This document shows, in pieces, positions 54,725-62,112 of a DNA stretch of 64,000 nt. The notes below the pieces were generated by a model, which worked only from the letters and a program-made list of their open reading frames with translations, did no database searches and was not told where the DNA came from. A program made the translations under genes and the position numbers. The number at the start of each line of letters is the position of its first letter. The stretch's first letter is position 1. The stretch is taken from positions 1,364,001 to 1,428,000 of the forward strand of contig NZ_RKHK01000001.1 in NCBI RefSeq assembly GCF_003752405.1, written 5' to 3'. Origin of the DNA: Bogoriella caseilytica. Its GTDB lineage: Bacteria; Actinomycetota; Actinomycetes; Actinomycetales; Actinomycetaceae.

Positions 54725-55630
54725 ATGTCGCGCAAGCGCAAGAAGGAAGCCGAGAAGATGCGTAAGCAAGCGGCCGAGCTCAGCGCCCTTGCACAGAAGC
54801 GGGCGCGCCGCCTCGGCAAGGAAGCCGCTGCCTATGCGGACCAGGGCAAGGATTGGGCCACGCCCAAGTTCGAGGCTGCAGCCTCCTGGGCCGCCCCCAA
54901 GGCGGACGCCGCCTACGGTTGGGCCGCTCCCAAGGCCACCCAGGCGTGGAAGTCCACGGTCAAGGCCACCGCCCCGCAGATCGAGAAGGCCACCGCGAAG
55001 GTGCGCCCCGCGGTCGACGAGGCCTACGACAAGGTGTCCGGCGACTACCTGCCGCGCGTGCAGAAGGCTGCGCACGACGCGTACGTCGCCGCGATGAAGG
55101 AAGACAAGCTGGGAAAGAAGCCCCGTAAGGCCGGCAAGGCCGCCAAGGGCGCGCTCACCAAGCCGACCAAGCGCCACACCGGTCGCAAGATCTTCCTCTG
55201 GACCGCTATCGGCTCGGCCGTCGCGGGCGTGGGCTACGTGCTCTGGCGCAAGTCGCAGCCGGTCGAAGACCCCTGGGCTGAGGAGTACTGGAGCGAGACC
55301 GCAGGGACTCAGAAGAGCTCCGCCAGCGCCCGCGTCGCCGCTGCGGCCGAGGCCGCGAAGGAGAAGGCCACCGAAGTTGCCGGCAAGGTCTCGGAGACCG
55401 CGAAGGACAAGGCCGCCGAGGCCAAGCACGCGCTTGACGAGGCGCGGCACAGCGCCGAGGAGCAGGCCGAGAAGCTCAAGGCTGACGTCCATGGTGCGGC
55501 CAAGGATGCCGAGACCAAGGCCGCTGAGGCGGTCTCGGACGCCGCTGACAAGGCCGGCGACGCCGCAGCTGAGGCTGCCGCCAAGGCCGACGAGGTCCAG
55601 GCCGAGGCGGACGCGCACAAGACCAACTGA
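54725..55630 (+). CDS. Membrane-anchored alanine/lysine-rich helical protein
   Basis: The protein has 301 residues from the ATG preceded by GGGAG. A lysine-rich N-terminus and helical repeats (WAAPKADAAYGWAAPKATQAW and related) precede one membrane helix (RKIFLWTAIGSAVAGVGYVLW, near residue 155). A long Ala/Lys/Glu-rich helix of LEA-like heptads follows (VSETAKDKAAEAKHALDEA style). Such genes occur beside crgA/rhomboid in other actinobacteria and are uncharacterised. A scaffold or stress role is speculation. Confidence 0.75.
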   Translation: MSRKRKKEAEKMRKQAAELSALAQKRARRLGKEAAAYADQGKDWATPKFEAAASWAAPKADAAYGWAAPKATQAWKSTVKATAPQIEKATAKVRPAVDEAYDKVSGDYLPRVQKAAHDAYVAAMKEDKLGKKPRKAGKAAKGALTKPTKRHTGRKIFLWTAIGSAVAGVGYVLWRKSQPVEDPWAEEYWSETAGTQKSSASARVAAAAEAAKEKATEVAGKVSETAKDKAAEAKHALDEARHSAEEQAEKLKADVHGAAKDAETKAAEAVSDAADKAGDAAAEAAAKADEVQAEADAHKTN

Positions 55631-55646
55631 GTACCACCAGCTCGAC

Positions 55647-55688
55647 CTGAGGGCCTGCCGTCCCGCCGTGGGAATGGCAGGCCCTCAG
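55647..55688 (+). terminator. Hairpin terminator of the helical-protein gene
   Basis: A perfect 13-bp stem, CTGAGGGCCTGCC (55647-55659) with GGCAGGCCCTCAG (55676-55688), lies 16 bp past the stop. Confidence 0.7.
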
Positions 55689-55693
55689 TCTGT

Positions 55694-55790
55694 GCTCAGG
55701 GCTCAGGGCTCAGGGCTCAGGGCTCAGGGCTCAGGGCTCAGGGCTCAGGGCTCAGGGCTCAGGGCTCAGGGCTCAGGGCTCAGGGCTCAG
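55694..55790. repeat. 7-bp tandem minisatellite (GCTCAGG), nearly 14 copies
   Basis: Thirteen perfect tandem GCTCAGG units plus a partial one fill 97 bp, placed directly between a terminator and the 65-bp hairpin repeat. The perfect identity suggests recent slippage; copy number may vary between strains. No coding frame is present, and the array is too short and too uniform to be CRISPR. Confidence 0.95.
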
Positions 55791-55794
55791 CCGA

Positions 55795-55859
55795 TTGTGG
55801 TCACTTCGCGCCGCTTTCAGCGAGGCGAGCGGCGTCAGAGCGGCTCCAAGTGACCACAA
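55795..55859. repeat. 65-bp dispersed hairpin repeat, copy B
   Basis: Ends are a perfect 12-bp inverted repeat, TTGTGGTCACTT (55795-55806) and its complement ending at 55859. The inner arms pair further (7 of 9). Length and outer sequence match copy A at 19631-19695, and both are followed by CCGCAC then a G-run. It lies between convergent genes. Confidence 0.55.
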
Positions 55860-55923
55860 CCGCACGGGGTGTGCGGGGCTCCACGGGGTGCAGATCCCGG
55901 CAGCGCCTCGACTTGGCAGTTCC

Positions 55924-57594
55924 TCAGCCGAGCAGCGCCGTGAGGAAGCGGGTCACCGCCACGGCGCCGGCGTCGGGCTTACCCCGAATGCTCTCGCCGG
56001 GAACGTAGGCGGCCCGCCCGGCCTTGGCCTCGAGTCCAGCCGTGCTCTGGGCACCCTGCTCAGCCGCGGCGACGGCGTCAGCCAGAGAGCCAGTGGCCAG
56101 CGCCCGCTGGGCGGGCAGGAGGGCGTCGAGCATCGTCCGGTCGCCCTCGGATGCGCCTCCGTGGTGCTGCATGGCAGCGATGCCTTCTTCGAGAGCAGCG
56201 GCCCACGCTGCGGCCCCGCCCGCACGGCCACCCTGCTCATCGAAGCTGCGCGCCATCGCCGTGAAGAGGATGGCGAGCAGCACTCCTGAGGATCCGCCCA
56301 TCACGCCTTCGAGCTTGCTCGCCACCTGGCGCAAGGCGGGGGCCGGTTCGGCAAAGCCCAGCTCGCCATTCTCGATCAGTGCCGCGATGGCCGCGGCGCC
56401 GGCGCTGAAGGTCTCGCCGGCATCGCCGTCGCCGGCCACACGATCGAGTTCATCAAGCTCCGTCCGTGCCTCGGTCAGCGCCGCACCGCCGCGCATCACC
56501 GCCGCTTCCACCACGCCATCTGCCGTGGCCTCGGTAGAGTCGACGCTCGACGACGCGCCCTCCGCTACCCGCACGGGGTCGCGCGAGAGCCGTGGGGCGC
56601 GCACCCCAGGCCATCCAGGGGCAGTGGTTGGCGCGTCCAGCGCAGCCAGCAGCTCGTCGGTGGCGGGCAGCAGGGACACGGAGAATCCGTGCATGTCGAG
56701 CGAGGTCATCAGCGGCGCTGGGCCCACCAACCGGCGGATGTGCTCGACCCCCAGCTGGGTGAGCAGTTCGCGCGTGAGAATGAGGTTCTCCTGGGGTGAA
56801 CAGCCACCCAGGTCATTCAGTACCGCCACCACGCCGGCCTCACCACCGGCGTCGAGGATCTCCGGGGCGCTCAGCGCCTCCAGGGCCAGACCCACGGCCT
56901 GATGCGCGGCATCAATGTCCACGGCACGAGCACCGGGTTCGTTGTGGATTCCCAGGCCCAGCTCGGCACCGCGGGAGTCCTCCTGTCCGCCCTGCTGCGG
57001 GGTCTCGGTCGGCATCGTGGCGGGGCCGAGAGCGAGACCGATCGTGCGCACGGCCCCGGCTGTGCGTTCCGCGGCGGCCGTGACCTCGTCGAGGGAGGCA
57101 CCGGTGGCCGCCAGGTGACCGGCCACCTTGTGCACCAGCACCGTGCCGGCCAGACCGCGCGGCTGGTCGTGATCCGGCAGGGCGACGTCGTCGCCCATGA
57201 GCACGGTGCGCACATCCAGGCCTTCGGCGCGTGCTCGCTCGGCAGCCAGTCCGAAGTTCAGGCGATCGCCGGTGTAGTTCTTGATGATCAACAAGCAGCC
57301 ACCGGTGCCGGTGACCGCCCGGATGGCGGCCAGGATCGCACCCACCGGGGGTGAGGCGAAGAGCGAGCCGGGCACAGCTGCCGTGAGCATGCCCTCCCCG
57401 AGGAAGCCGGCGTGAGCGGGCTCGTGCCCGCTGCCACCACCGGAAATGACCGCCACCTGCTCGCTCGGGCTCGCGCCGGCTCGGATCAGGACGTGTCCTT
57501 CGGGGATATCGAGGCGCTCGACCTCCTCGGTCATGAGCAGGGAATCGATCAGGTCAGGAACAAAGCGTTCGCGACCATTGTGGAAGTAGGACAT
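55924..57594 (-). CDS. Dihydroxyacetone kinase, fused DhaK-DhaL
   Basis: The protein has 556 residues. The DhaK part (1-335) has GGGSGHEPAHAGF and the covalent substrate His217 in LGIHNEPGA. The DhaL part (from about 360) has VAGDGDAGETFSAGA, VMGGSSGVLL and the EGDRTMLDAL segment. It phosphorylates dihydroxyacetone with ATP, as in single-chain kinases. The ATG at 57594 is chosen (GGGAG 7 bp ahead); a GTG six bases earlier is close. Note DGDAG in place of the commoner DGDHG. Confidence 0.93.
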   Translation of the reverse strand: MSYFHNGRERFVPDLIDSLLMTEEVERLDIPEGHVLIRAGASPSEQVAVISGGGSGHEPAHAGFLGEGMLTAAVPGSLFASPPVGAILAAIRAVTGTGGCLLIIKNYTGDRLNFGLAAERARAEGLDVRTVLMGDDVALPDHDQPRGLAGTVLVHKVAGHLAATGASLDEVTAAAERTAGAVRTIGLALGPATMPTETPQQGGQEDSRGAELGLGIHNEPGARAVDIDAAHQAVGLALEALSAPEILDAGGEAGVVAVLNDLGGCSPQENLILTRELLTQLGVEHIRRLVGPAPLMTSLDMHGFSVSLLPATDELLAALDAPTTAPGWPGVRAPRLSRDPVRVAEGASSSVDSTEATADGVVEAAVMRGGAALTEARTELDELDRVAGDGDAGETFSAGAAAIAALIENGELGFAEPAPALRQVASKLEGVMGGSSGVLLAILFTAMARSFDEQGGRAGGAAAWAAALEEGIAAMQHHGGASEGDRTMLDALLPAQRALATGSLADAVAAAEQGAQSTAGLEAKAGRAAYVPGESIRGKPDAGAVAVTRFLTALLG

Positions 57595-57730
57595 ATACAC
57601 GCTCCCTTGCAGTGATGGCTTCCTTCCGGAGGCTACTGTGCAGCGCGGTCCCGCGGGGGGAGGAGGTGGGCGACGCCGAGCGCCGTCAACGGCCCGGTCA
57701 CCACGGTTTCATGCGGCAAGCCCGTCGGGG

Positions 57731-57768
57731 CGATGCCATGTCCGCACGTGGAGCCGATGCCATGTCCG
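57731..57768. repeat. 14-bp direct repeat upstream of ada-alkA
   Basis: CGATGCCATGTCCG occurs twice (57731-57744 and 57755-57768), 24 bp apart, 45 bp upstream of the Ada-AlkA start. It could be a binding site for the Ada protein or another regulator; it does not match the enterobacterial Ada box. Confidence 0.5.
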
Positions 57769-57812
57769 ATTCCCGCTAGACGTCATACCCGGGGTCGCGG
57801 TGAGATGGAGTC

Positions 57813-59420
57813 ATGGACGCCGTCTTCGCCGAGCGCTACCGGGCCGTGGCGGCCCGCGATCGGCGCTTCGACGGGCAGTTCGTCACCGCGGTGTCCTCCA
57901 CGGGCATCTACTGCCGCCCCTCGTGCCCCGCCCGGACGCCGAAGGCCGAGAACCTCACCTTCTACCTGACCTCTGCCGCCGCCCACGCAGCGGGCTACCG
58001 CGCCTGCCGGCGGTGCCTACCGGAAGCCAGTCCTGGTGCGCCGGAGTGGAATCTGCGCCAAGACCTCGCCGGACGGGCCATGCGTCTGATTCGCGACGGC
58101 GCTCTGAACGTCGCCGGCGTGGCGGACCTCGCCGCGACCCTGGGCTACAGCAGTCGGCAGGTGCATCGGGCACTCGTGGCCGAACTGGGAGCCGGTCCCC
58201 TCTCCCTGGCCCGGGCCCATCGCGCCCAGACCGCCCGCGCACTGCTCGTGGGCACCGAGCTGTCCATGGCAGACGTCGCCTTCGCCGCGGGCTTCACCTC
58301 GGTGCGTCAGTTCAACGCCACCATCGCGGAGATCTTCCACCTCACGCCCCAGCAGATCCGCTCGCGCCTCCACCGTTCTGGTGGGGGACAAGCTGTTCCC
58401 GGCCCCAGCCCCGTCCTCGGCCCCGAAGCTCGGGGCTCGGACCTCAGCGAGGCGCCACACCTCGTGGTCGACCTCGCCCTCCCCGTCCGCCAACCCTTTG
58501 ACGCACCGGGCCTCTTCACCTTCCTCGCCGAACGCTGCCTCACCGGGGTGGAGACGGCGCAGATCGGGGACGAACTGCGTTACGCCCGCACACTGCGCCT
58601 GCCGCACGGGCCCGGGGCGGTGGAGGTCCGCGCAAACTGCCAGCACGGGCAGTGGGCGCTCGCCCTGCGATGTGAGCTCTCCTCCCTGGCTGACCTTCCC
58701 GTGGCGGTGGCCCGGGTGCGGCGGATGTTCGATCTGGACGCCGACCCGCAGGCCGTCGATGAGGCGCTCGGCAGCGATCCGGCACTCGGGCCGCTCGTGG
58801 CCGCCGTACCGGGCACGCGTCTCCCCGGCACAGCCGAACCCGAGGAGTACGTGGTCCGCGCCATCGTGGGCCAGCAGATCTCTGTAGCGGCCGCCCGCAC
58901 CCACCTCACCCGTCTCGCGGAGCTGCTGGGAACTCCGTATGCGTCATCCTTCGACGGCCTGCACCTGCTCTTCCCCACACCCCAGGAGATCCACGCCGGG
59001 GTGCCGGCACCGGAGCGCCTGAACCCCGACCGCCCCCTGCGCCTCACCGCGCGCTCGATCACCACCGTACGCGCCGCCACCGCCGCGATCAACGAGAGCC
59101 GCCTGGCTGTCCACTCCGGGGTCGCTCCGGCGGAACTGCGCGAGCGGCTCCTCGCGATCCCGGGTGTCGGACCGTGGACAGCTGCCTACCTGGCGCTACG
59201 GGTCATGTCCCATCCCGATGACTGGATGACCGGGGATGTGGCCTTGGTCGCCGGAGCTAAGGCTCTTCGCCTCCTCGACCCTGAGCTGCCGCCCGCCCGG
59301 GCACACCGCGAGCTCGAGGACCACGCACGGCAGTGGGCGCCCTGGCGTTCCTACGCCGCCATGCACCTATGGAGGGCCGCCAGTGACACGGCGGCCCAAA
59401 GGAGACGACACCGCTCATGA
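57813..59420 (+). CDS. Ada-AlkA fusion: phosphotriester-repair regulator and 3-methyladenine DNA glycosylase
   Basis: The protein has 535 residues. The Ada zinc domain has Cys34, Cys38, Cys65 and Cys68 (GIYCRPSCPA and ACRRC); Cys34 is expected to be the methyl acceptor. An AraC-type helix-turn-helix follows (85-185). The C-terminal AlkA glycosylase has an AlkA N-domain near 215-330 and the HhH-GPD motif LLAIPGVGPWTAAYLAL, with the catalytic Asp in TGDVAL. It couples sensing of DNA methylation to base repair. It overlaps the ogt gene by 4 bp. Confidence 0.93.
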   Translation: MDAVFAERYRAVAARDRRFDGQFVTAVSSTGIYCRPSCPARTPKAENLTFYLTSAAAHAAGYRACRRCLPEASPGAPEWNLRQDLAGRAMRLIRDGALNVAGVADLAATLGYSSRQVHRALVAELGAGPLSLARAHRAQTARALLVGTELSMADVAFAAGFTSVRQFNATIAEIFHLTPQQIRSRLHRSGGGQAVPGPSPVLGPEARGSDLSEAPHLVVDLALPVRQPFDAPGLFTFLAERCLTGVETAQIGDELRYARTLRLPHGPGAVEVRANCQHGQWALALRCELSSLADLPVAVARVRRMFDLDADPQAVDEALGSDPALGPLVAAVPGTRLPGTAEPEEYVVRAIVGQQISVAAARTHLTRLAELLGTPYASSFDGLHLLFPTPQEIHAGVPAPERLNPDRPLRLTARSITTVRAATAAINESRLAVHSGVAPAELRERLLAIPGVGPWTAAYLALRVMSHPDDWMTGDVALVAGAKALRLLDPELPPARAHRELEDHARQWAPWRSYAAMHLWRAASDTAAQRRRHRS

Positions 59421-59917
59421 TCCACTCCCTCACGATGGCCACACCCGACGGTCCCTTCACCATCATCGGCACCCGGGACCACGTGCTCGCCTCCGGATGG
59501 ACCACGGAGACCAGGGAACTGCTCGCGCTGATCCACCCGGAACTGCGACCATCACAGGCACCTGACGACCAGCACGTGCTCGCCGATGCTCGTGCTGCGG
59601 TCGAGGCCTACTACGCCGGCGACCCCGGGGCGCCATCGCGCATTCCGGTGCATCAGCGTTCCACGGCAGGGCGTGAGCATGCCTGGGAGGTCTTGCGCGC
59701 GGTCGCTCCGGGGTCGCCGCTCACCTACGCGCAGTACGCCGACCACTGCGGGACCCCCACGGCCGTGCGCGCCGCAGCTGGAGCCTGTGCTCGCAATGCC
59801 ACTGCACTCTTCGTGCCGTGCCACCGCATCATTCGCAGCGACGGGACACTGGGCGGTTTCCGCTACGGCCTCGAGATCAAGCGGAGCCTGCTGGAGCGAG
59901 AGGCCGTCGCAAGCTGA
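59417..59917 (+). CDS. ogt: Methylated-DNA--protein-cysteine methyltransferase
   Basis: The protein has 166 residues. The active-site motif is PCHRII with Cys135, preceded by AAAGACARNATALFV. It transfers the methyl group of O6-methylguanine to Cys135 in a suicide reaction. The ATG overlaps the ada-alkA stop by 4 bp, so the two repair genes are coupled. Length is slightly shorter than average but all key residues are present. Confidence 0.95.
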   Translation: MIHSLTMATPDGPFTIIGTRDHVLASGWTTETRELLALIHPELRPSQAPDDQHVLADARAAVEAYYAGDPGAPSRIPVHQRSTAGREHAWEVLRAVAPGSPLTYAQYADHCGTPTAVRAAAGACARNATALFVPCHRIIRSDGTLGGFRYGLEIKRSLLEREAVAS

Positions 59918-60104
59918 GGGTGCGCCGGCTCCGTCATCGCGCACGTGCACCGACGTCGCCGGACTGTTGGCGCGGCACTCCCGGCGTCGCGGCCGGGCCC
60001 ATCCGGCGGGTGATCGGTGACCATCCGTTCTCAAGATGTGGCCCCCGCTGCCAGGGCGTAGCGTCGCCGTCGGGGGTATCCAGCCACCCGATGGGATCGG
60101 TCCA

Positions 60105-60743
60105 ATGTCCACCACCAGACGATTCGAGATTGCCCAGGCCGCTGCGCAGGAGATCCTCGTCGCGGGGTACGAGGGCGCCTCCTTGGCGTCCATCGCGGAG
60201 CGCATCGGTCTCACCAAGGGCGCTCTCGCCTACCACTTCAAGACCAAGGCAGACATTGCGAAGCACCTCTCCGATGTCGTGCGACAGGCGACGGACCAGG
60301 CGGTGCGGTACGCGCGGCAGGAGTACCCCGACTCGGGTGCGTGCCGGCTGCTGCTCAGTTCTCTGGTGATGGAGCGCTGGCGGGCGGCCGAACCGCAGGT
60401 GGCCGCTGGCATCGCGCTCTTCGGTGACCCCGGCTCCCCGGTCGACTCAGACGACCTGGTCGCATACTGGAAGCAGCTCGGCCGTGAGTTCTTTGAGTTC
60501 GCCCGGACCCATCGCGAACTCTCCACTCAGCTCGACCCCGACGAAGCCGCCGAGTTGCTCCTGGTGACACTGCTCGGCGGACCGGTCTACCTCACGCATA
60601 TGCGCGTGGACGAGCCGGTCACTGCCATGCTGAGGTTCGTGCGCCTCGCGCTGAAGTCCGCAGGCTATACCCGCGCCGATTCCGACGCCGAGCAAGTTCT
60701 CGCGAGATACGAGCACAGCCTCCCCGAGCTACACGTCGACTGA
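60105..60743 (+). CDS. TetR-family transcriptional regulator
   Basis: The protein has 212 residues. Helix-turn-helix: GYEGASLASIAERIGLTKGALAYHFKTKADI. The opening pattern resembles gamma-butyrolactone-receptor-like TetR proteins, but the ligand part is not clear. It stands alone between ogt and the tRNA-Ala, with no adjacent target gene. Ligand and target unknown. Confidence 0.9.
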   Translation: MSTTRRFEIAQAAAQEILVAGYEGASLASIAERIGLTKGALAYHFKTKADIAKHLSDVVRQATDQAVRYARQEYPDSGACRLLLSSLVMERWRAAEPQVAAGIALFGDPGSPVDSDDLVAYWKQLGREFFEFARTHRELSTQLDPDEAAELLLVTLLGGPVYLTHMRVDEPVTAMLRFVRLALKSAGYTRADSDAEQVLARYEHSLPELHVD

Positions 60744-60772
60744 GTGCACTGGGGAGAGAACGCCAGTTGTGC

Positions 60773-60848
60773 TGGTGGAGCCGACGGGACTCGAACCCGT
60801 AACCCTCTGCTTGCAAAGCAGATGCGCTACCAATTGCGCCACGGCCCC
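60773..60848 (-). tRNA. tRNA-Ala (TGC)
   Basis: The 76-nt cloverleaf includes an encoded CCA. Acceptor GGGGCCG pairs with CGGCTCC, giving the G3-U70 pair that marks tRNA-Ala. The anticodon loop is TTTGCAA. The T arm contains GGGTTCGAGTCCC. Confidence 0.97.
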
Positions 60849-60914
60849 TGGGGGCGGCGCCACGAGGACGCCGGGTGCGCCACGAGTGCGGCGCGGGACT
60901 CAGTTTACTCGGCT

Positions 60915-61049
60915 TCAGCGCGTGGGCTGTTCACCGAAGCTGTCAGTCACCTCACGCCAGAGATCGCGCTCTTCGCGGTCCTGCTGGATCTTCAGCCAAG
61001 CGAAGTAGCCCGCCACGGCAGCAGCGGTGATGAGCAGTACCTTCTTCAT
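60915..61049 (-). CDS. DLW-39 family micro-protein
   Basis: This 44-residue protein is too short for most gene finders. It has a hydrophobic N-terminal helix (KKVLLITAAAVAGYFAWL) and an acidic tail containing the family-defining DLW (EERDLWREVTDSFG). The ATG has GGAGTCTCCAG upstream. It lies between tRNA-Ala and tRNA-Ile near gyrA, the conserved actinobacterial location. The function is unknown. Confidence 0.93.
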   Translation of the reverse strand: MKKVLLITAAAVAGYFAWLKIQQDREERDLWREVTDSFGEQPTR

Positions 61050-61193
61050 CTGGAGACTCCCTGGTCACAGCAACGCCCCGTGCGGACGGCGCCGTCGAGC
61101 CTATCAGCGCAGGGTGGCCCGTCTTGCACCGGGGGCCACACGGCGAGGATCGCGAGTGAGGGCCGGCCGTGGCCTCTCACCGTGCGCCCATGC

Positions 61194-61228
61194 CGAAGCC
61201 CCGGAGTCATCGTGACTACGGGGCTTCG
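61194..61228 (-). terminator. Hairpin downstream of tRNA-Ile
   Basis: A perfect 10-bp stem (CGAAGCCCCG with CGGGGCTTCG) continues after one mismatch into a 5-bp stem AGTCA/TGACT with a 3-nt loop. It starts 6 bp past the 3' end of the leftward tRNA. Confidence 0.7.
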
Positions 61229-61234
61229 CGGGTG

Positions 61235-61308
61235 TGGGCCTAGCTGGACTCGAACCAGCGACCTCTGTCTTATCAGGACAGCGCTCTAACCGTCTGAGCT
61301 ATAGGCCC
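61235..61308 (-). tRNA. tRNA-Ile (GAT)
   Basis: The 74-nt cloverleaf has acceptor GGGCCTA pairing with TAGGCCC and anticodon loop CTGATAA (GAT). The T arm contains GGTTCGAGTCC and the D arm GCTCAGACGGTTAGAGC. Discriminator A; CCA is not encoded. Confidence 0.97.
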
Positions 61309-61437
61309 GTGCCGACCGACCGGGAACCCGGCCGCAGGCTATGCGACTCCCTCAGGAGCGCGCCGAGCAAGGTTATCCCACCGGAGCGGGCCCTCCCAAC
61401 CCTGGAGGTGCCCAGGTGACCAGACTCTCAGTCATCC

Positions 61438-62112
61438 TCAGTCATCGGTCAGGGTCAGGTGCAGGCCGCCGACCAGGGCAGCGATGATGTTGTACACGAA
61501 GGCCATGATCGTGCCGAGTGCCGTGAGCAGCAGGACGTCGAAGACCGCCACGATCGTGGCGAAGGACATCACCCGGTCGAACTCGACGTACTGCATGAGT
61601 TCGAGCAGCGCCTCGGAGCCGATCGACTCGAGGAGCTCCTCCACCGAGGCGAAGACCATCATGGAGTCGAAGGCGAACCACACCACCGCGGTGGCGACCA
61701 CCATCATGATGCCGATGGCGAAGGAGAGCAGGAAGGAGAGCTTCATCGCCGACCACGGGTCGACCCGCGAAACCGCGAGGCGCACGCGGCGAGGCCCTGG
61801 CGCCGCTGCCGGTTCTGCCGTAGCCGCGGCGCTGTGTGCCGAAGTGGACGCCGGGGTGCCGCTCTGCGGAGCGGTGGCATCATCGTAGCGACCGGAGTGC
61901 GACGCGGGCAGGGTCTGCGTGGCCGCGCCAGCCGCGGACGGCGCGCTCCCTGCTGCCGATGCCGCACTGGGCGACACGGACGCGGGCTCGCGCATCGATT
62001 GGCTCGCCGATTCCGGCGCGGAGGACGCGCTGTAGTCCGTGCCCGGGCCGTAGGAGTCGTCCTCCGGCGGTGGGGGCGGCGGCGGAGCGCTATCCGGGGT
62101 GTGCGTGCTCAC
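61438..62112 (-). CDS. DUF3566 membrane protein
   Basis: The protein has 224 residues. A proline- and alanine-rich disordered N-terminus (1-105) is followed by the DUF3566 domain. That domain starts [27 protein letters not shown], has two membrane helices and ends in the GGLHLTLTD tail. The family is found next to gyrA in actinobacteria and is uncharacterised. The ATG overlaps the gyrA stop by 4 bp. Confidence 0.95.
   Translation of the reverse strand: MSTHTPDSAPPPPPPPEDDSYGPGTDYSASSAPESASQSMREPASVSPSAASAAGSAPSAAGAATQTLPASHSGRYDDATAPQSGTPASTSAHSAAATAEPAAAPGPRRVRLAVSRVDPWSAMKLSFLLSFAIGIMMVVATAVVWFAFDSMMVFASVEELLESIGSEALLELMQYVEFDRVMSFATIVAVFDVLLLTALGTIMAFVYNIIAALVGGLHLTLTDD

Noticed and set aside
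55694-55790. CRISPR array
   Set aside because: Units are 7 bp with no spacers and there are no cas genes.
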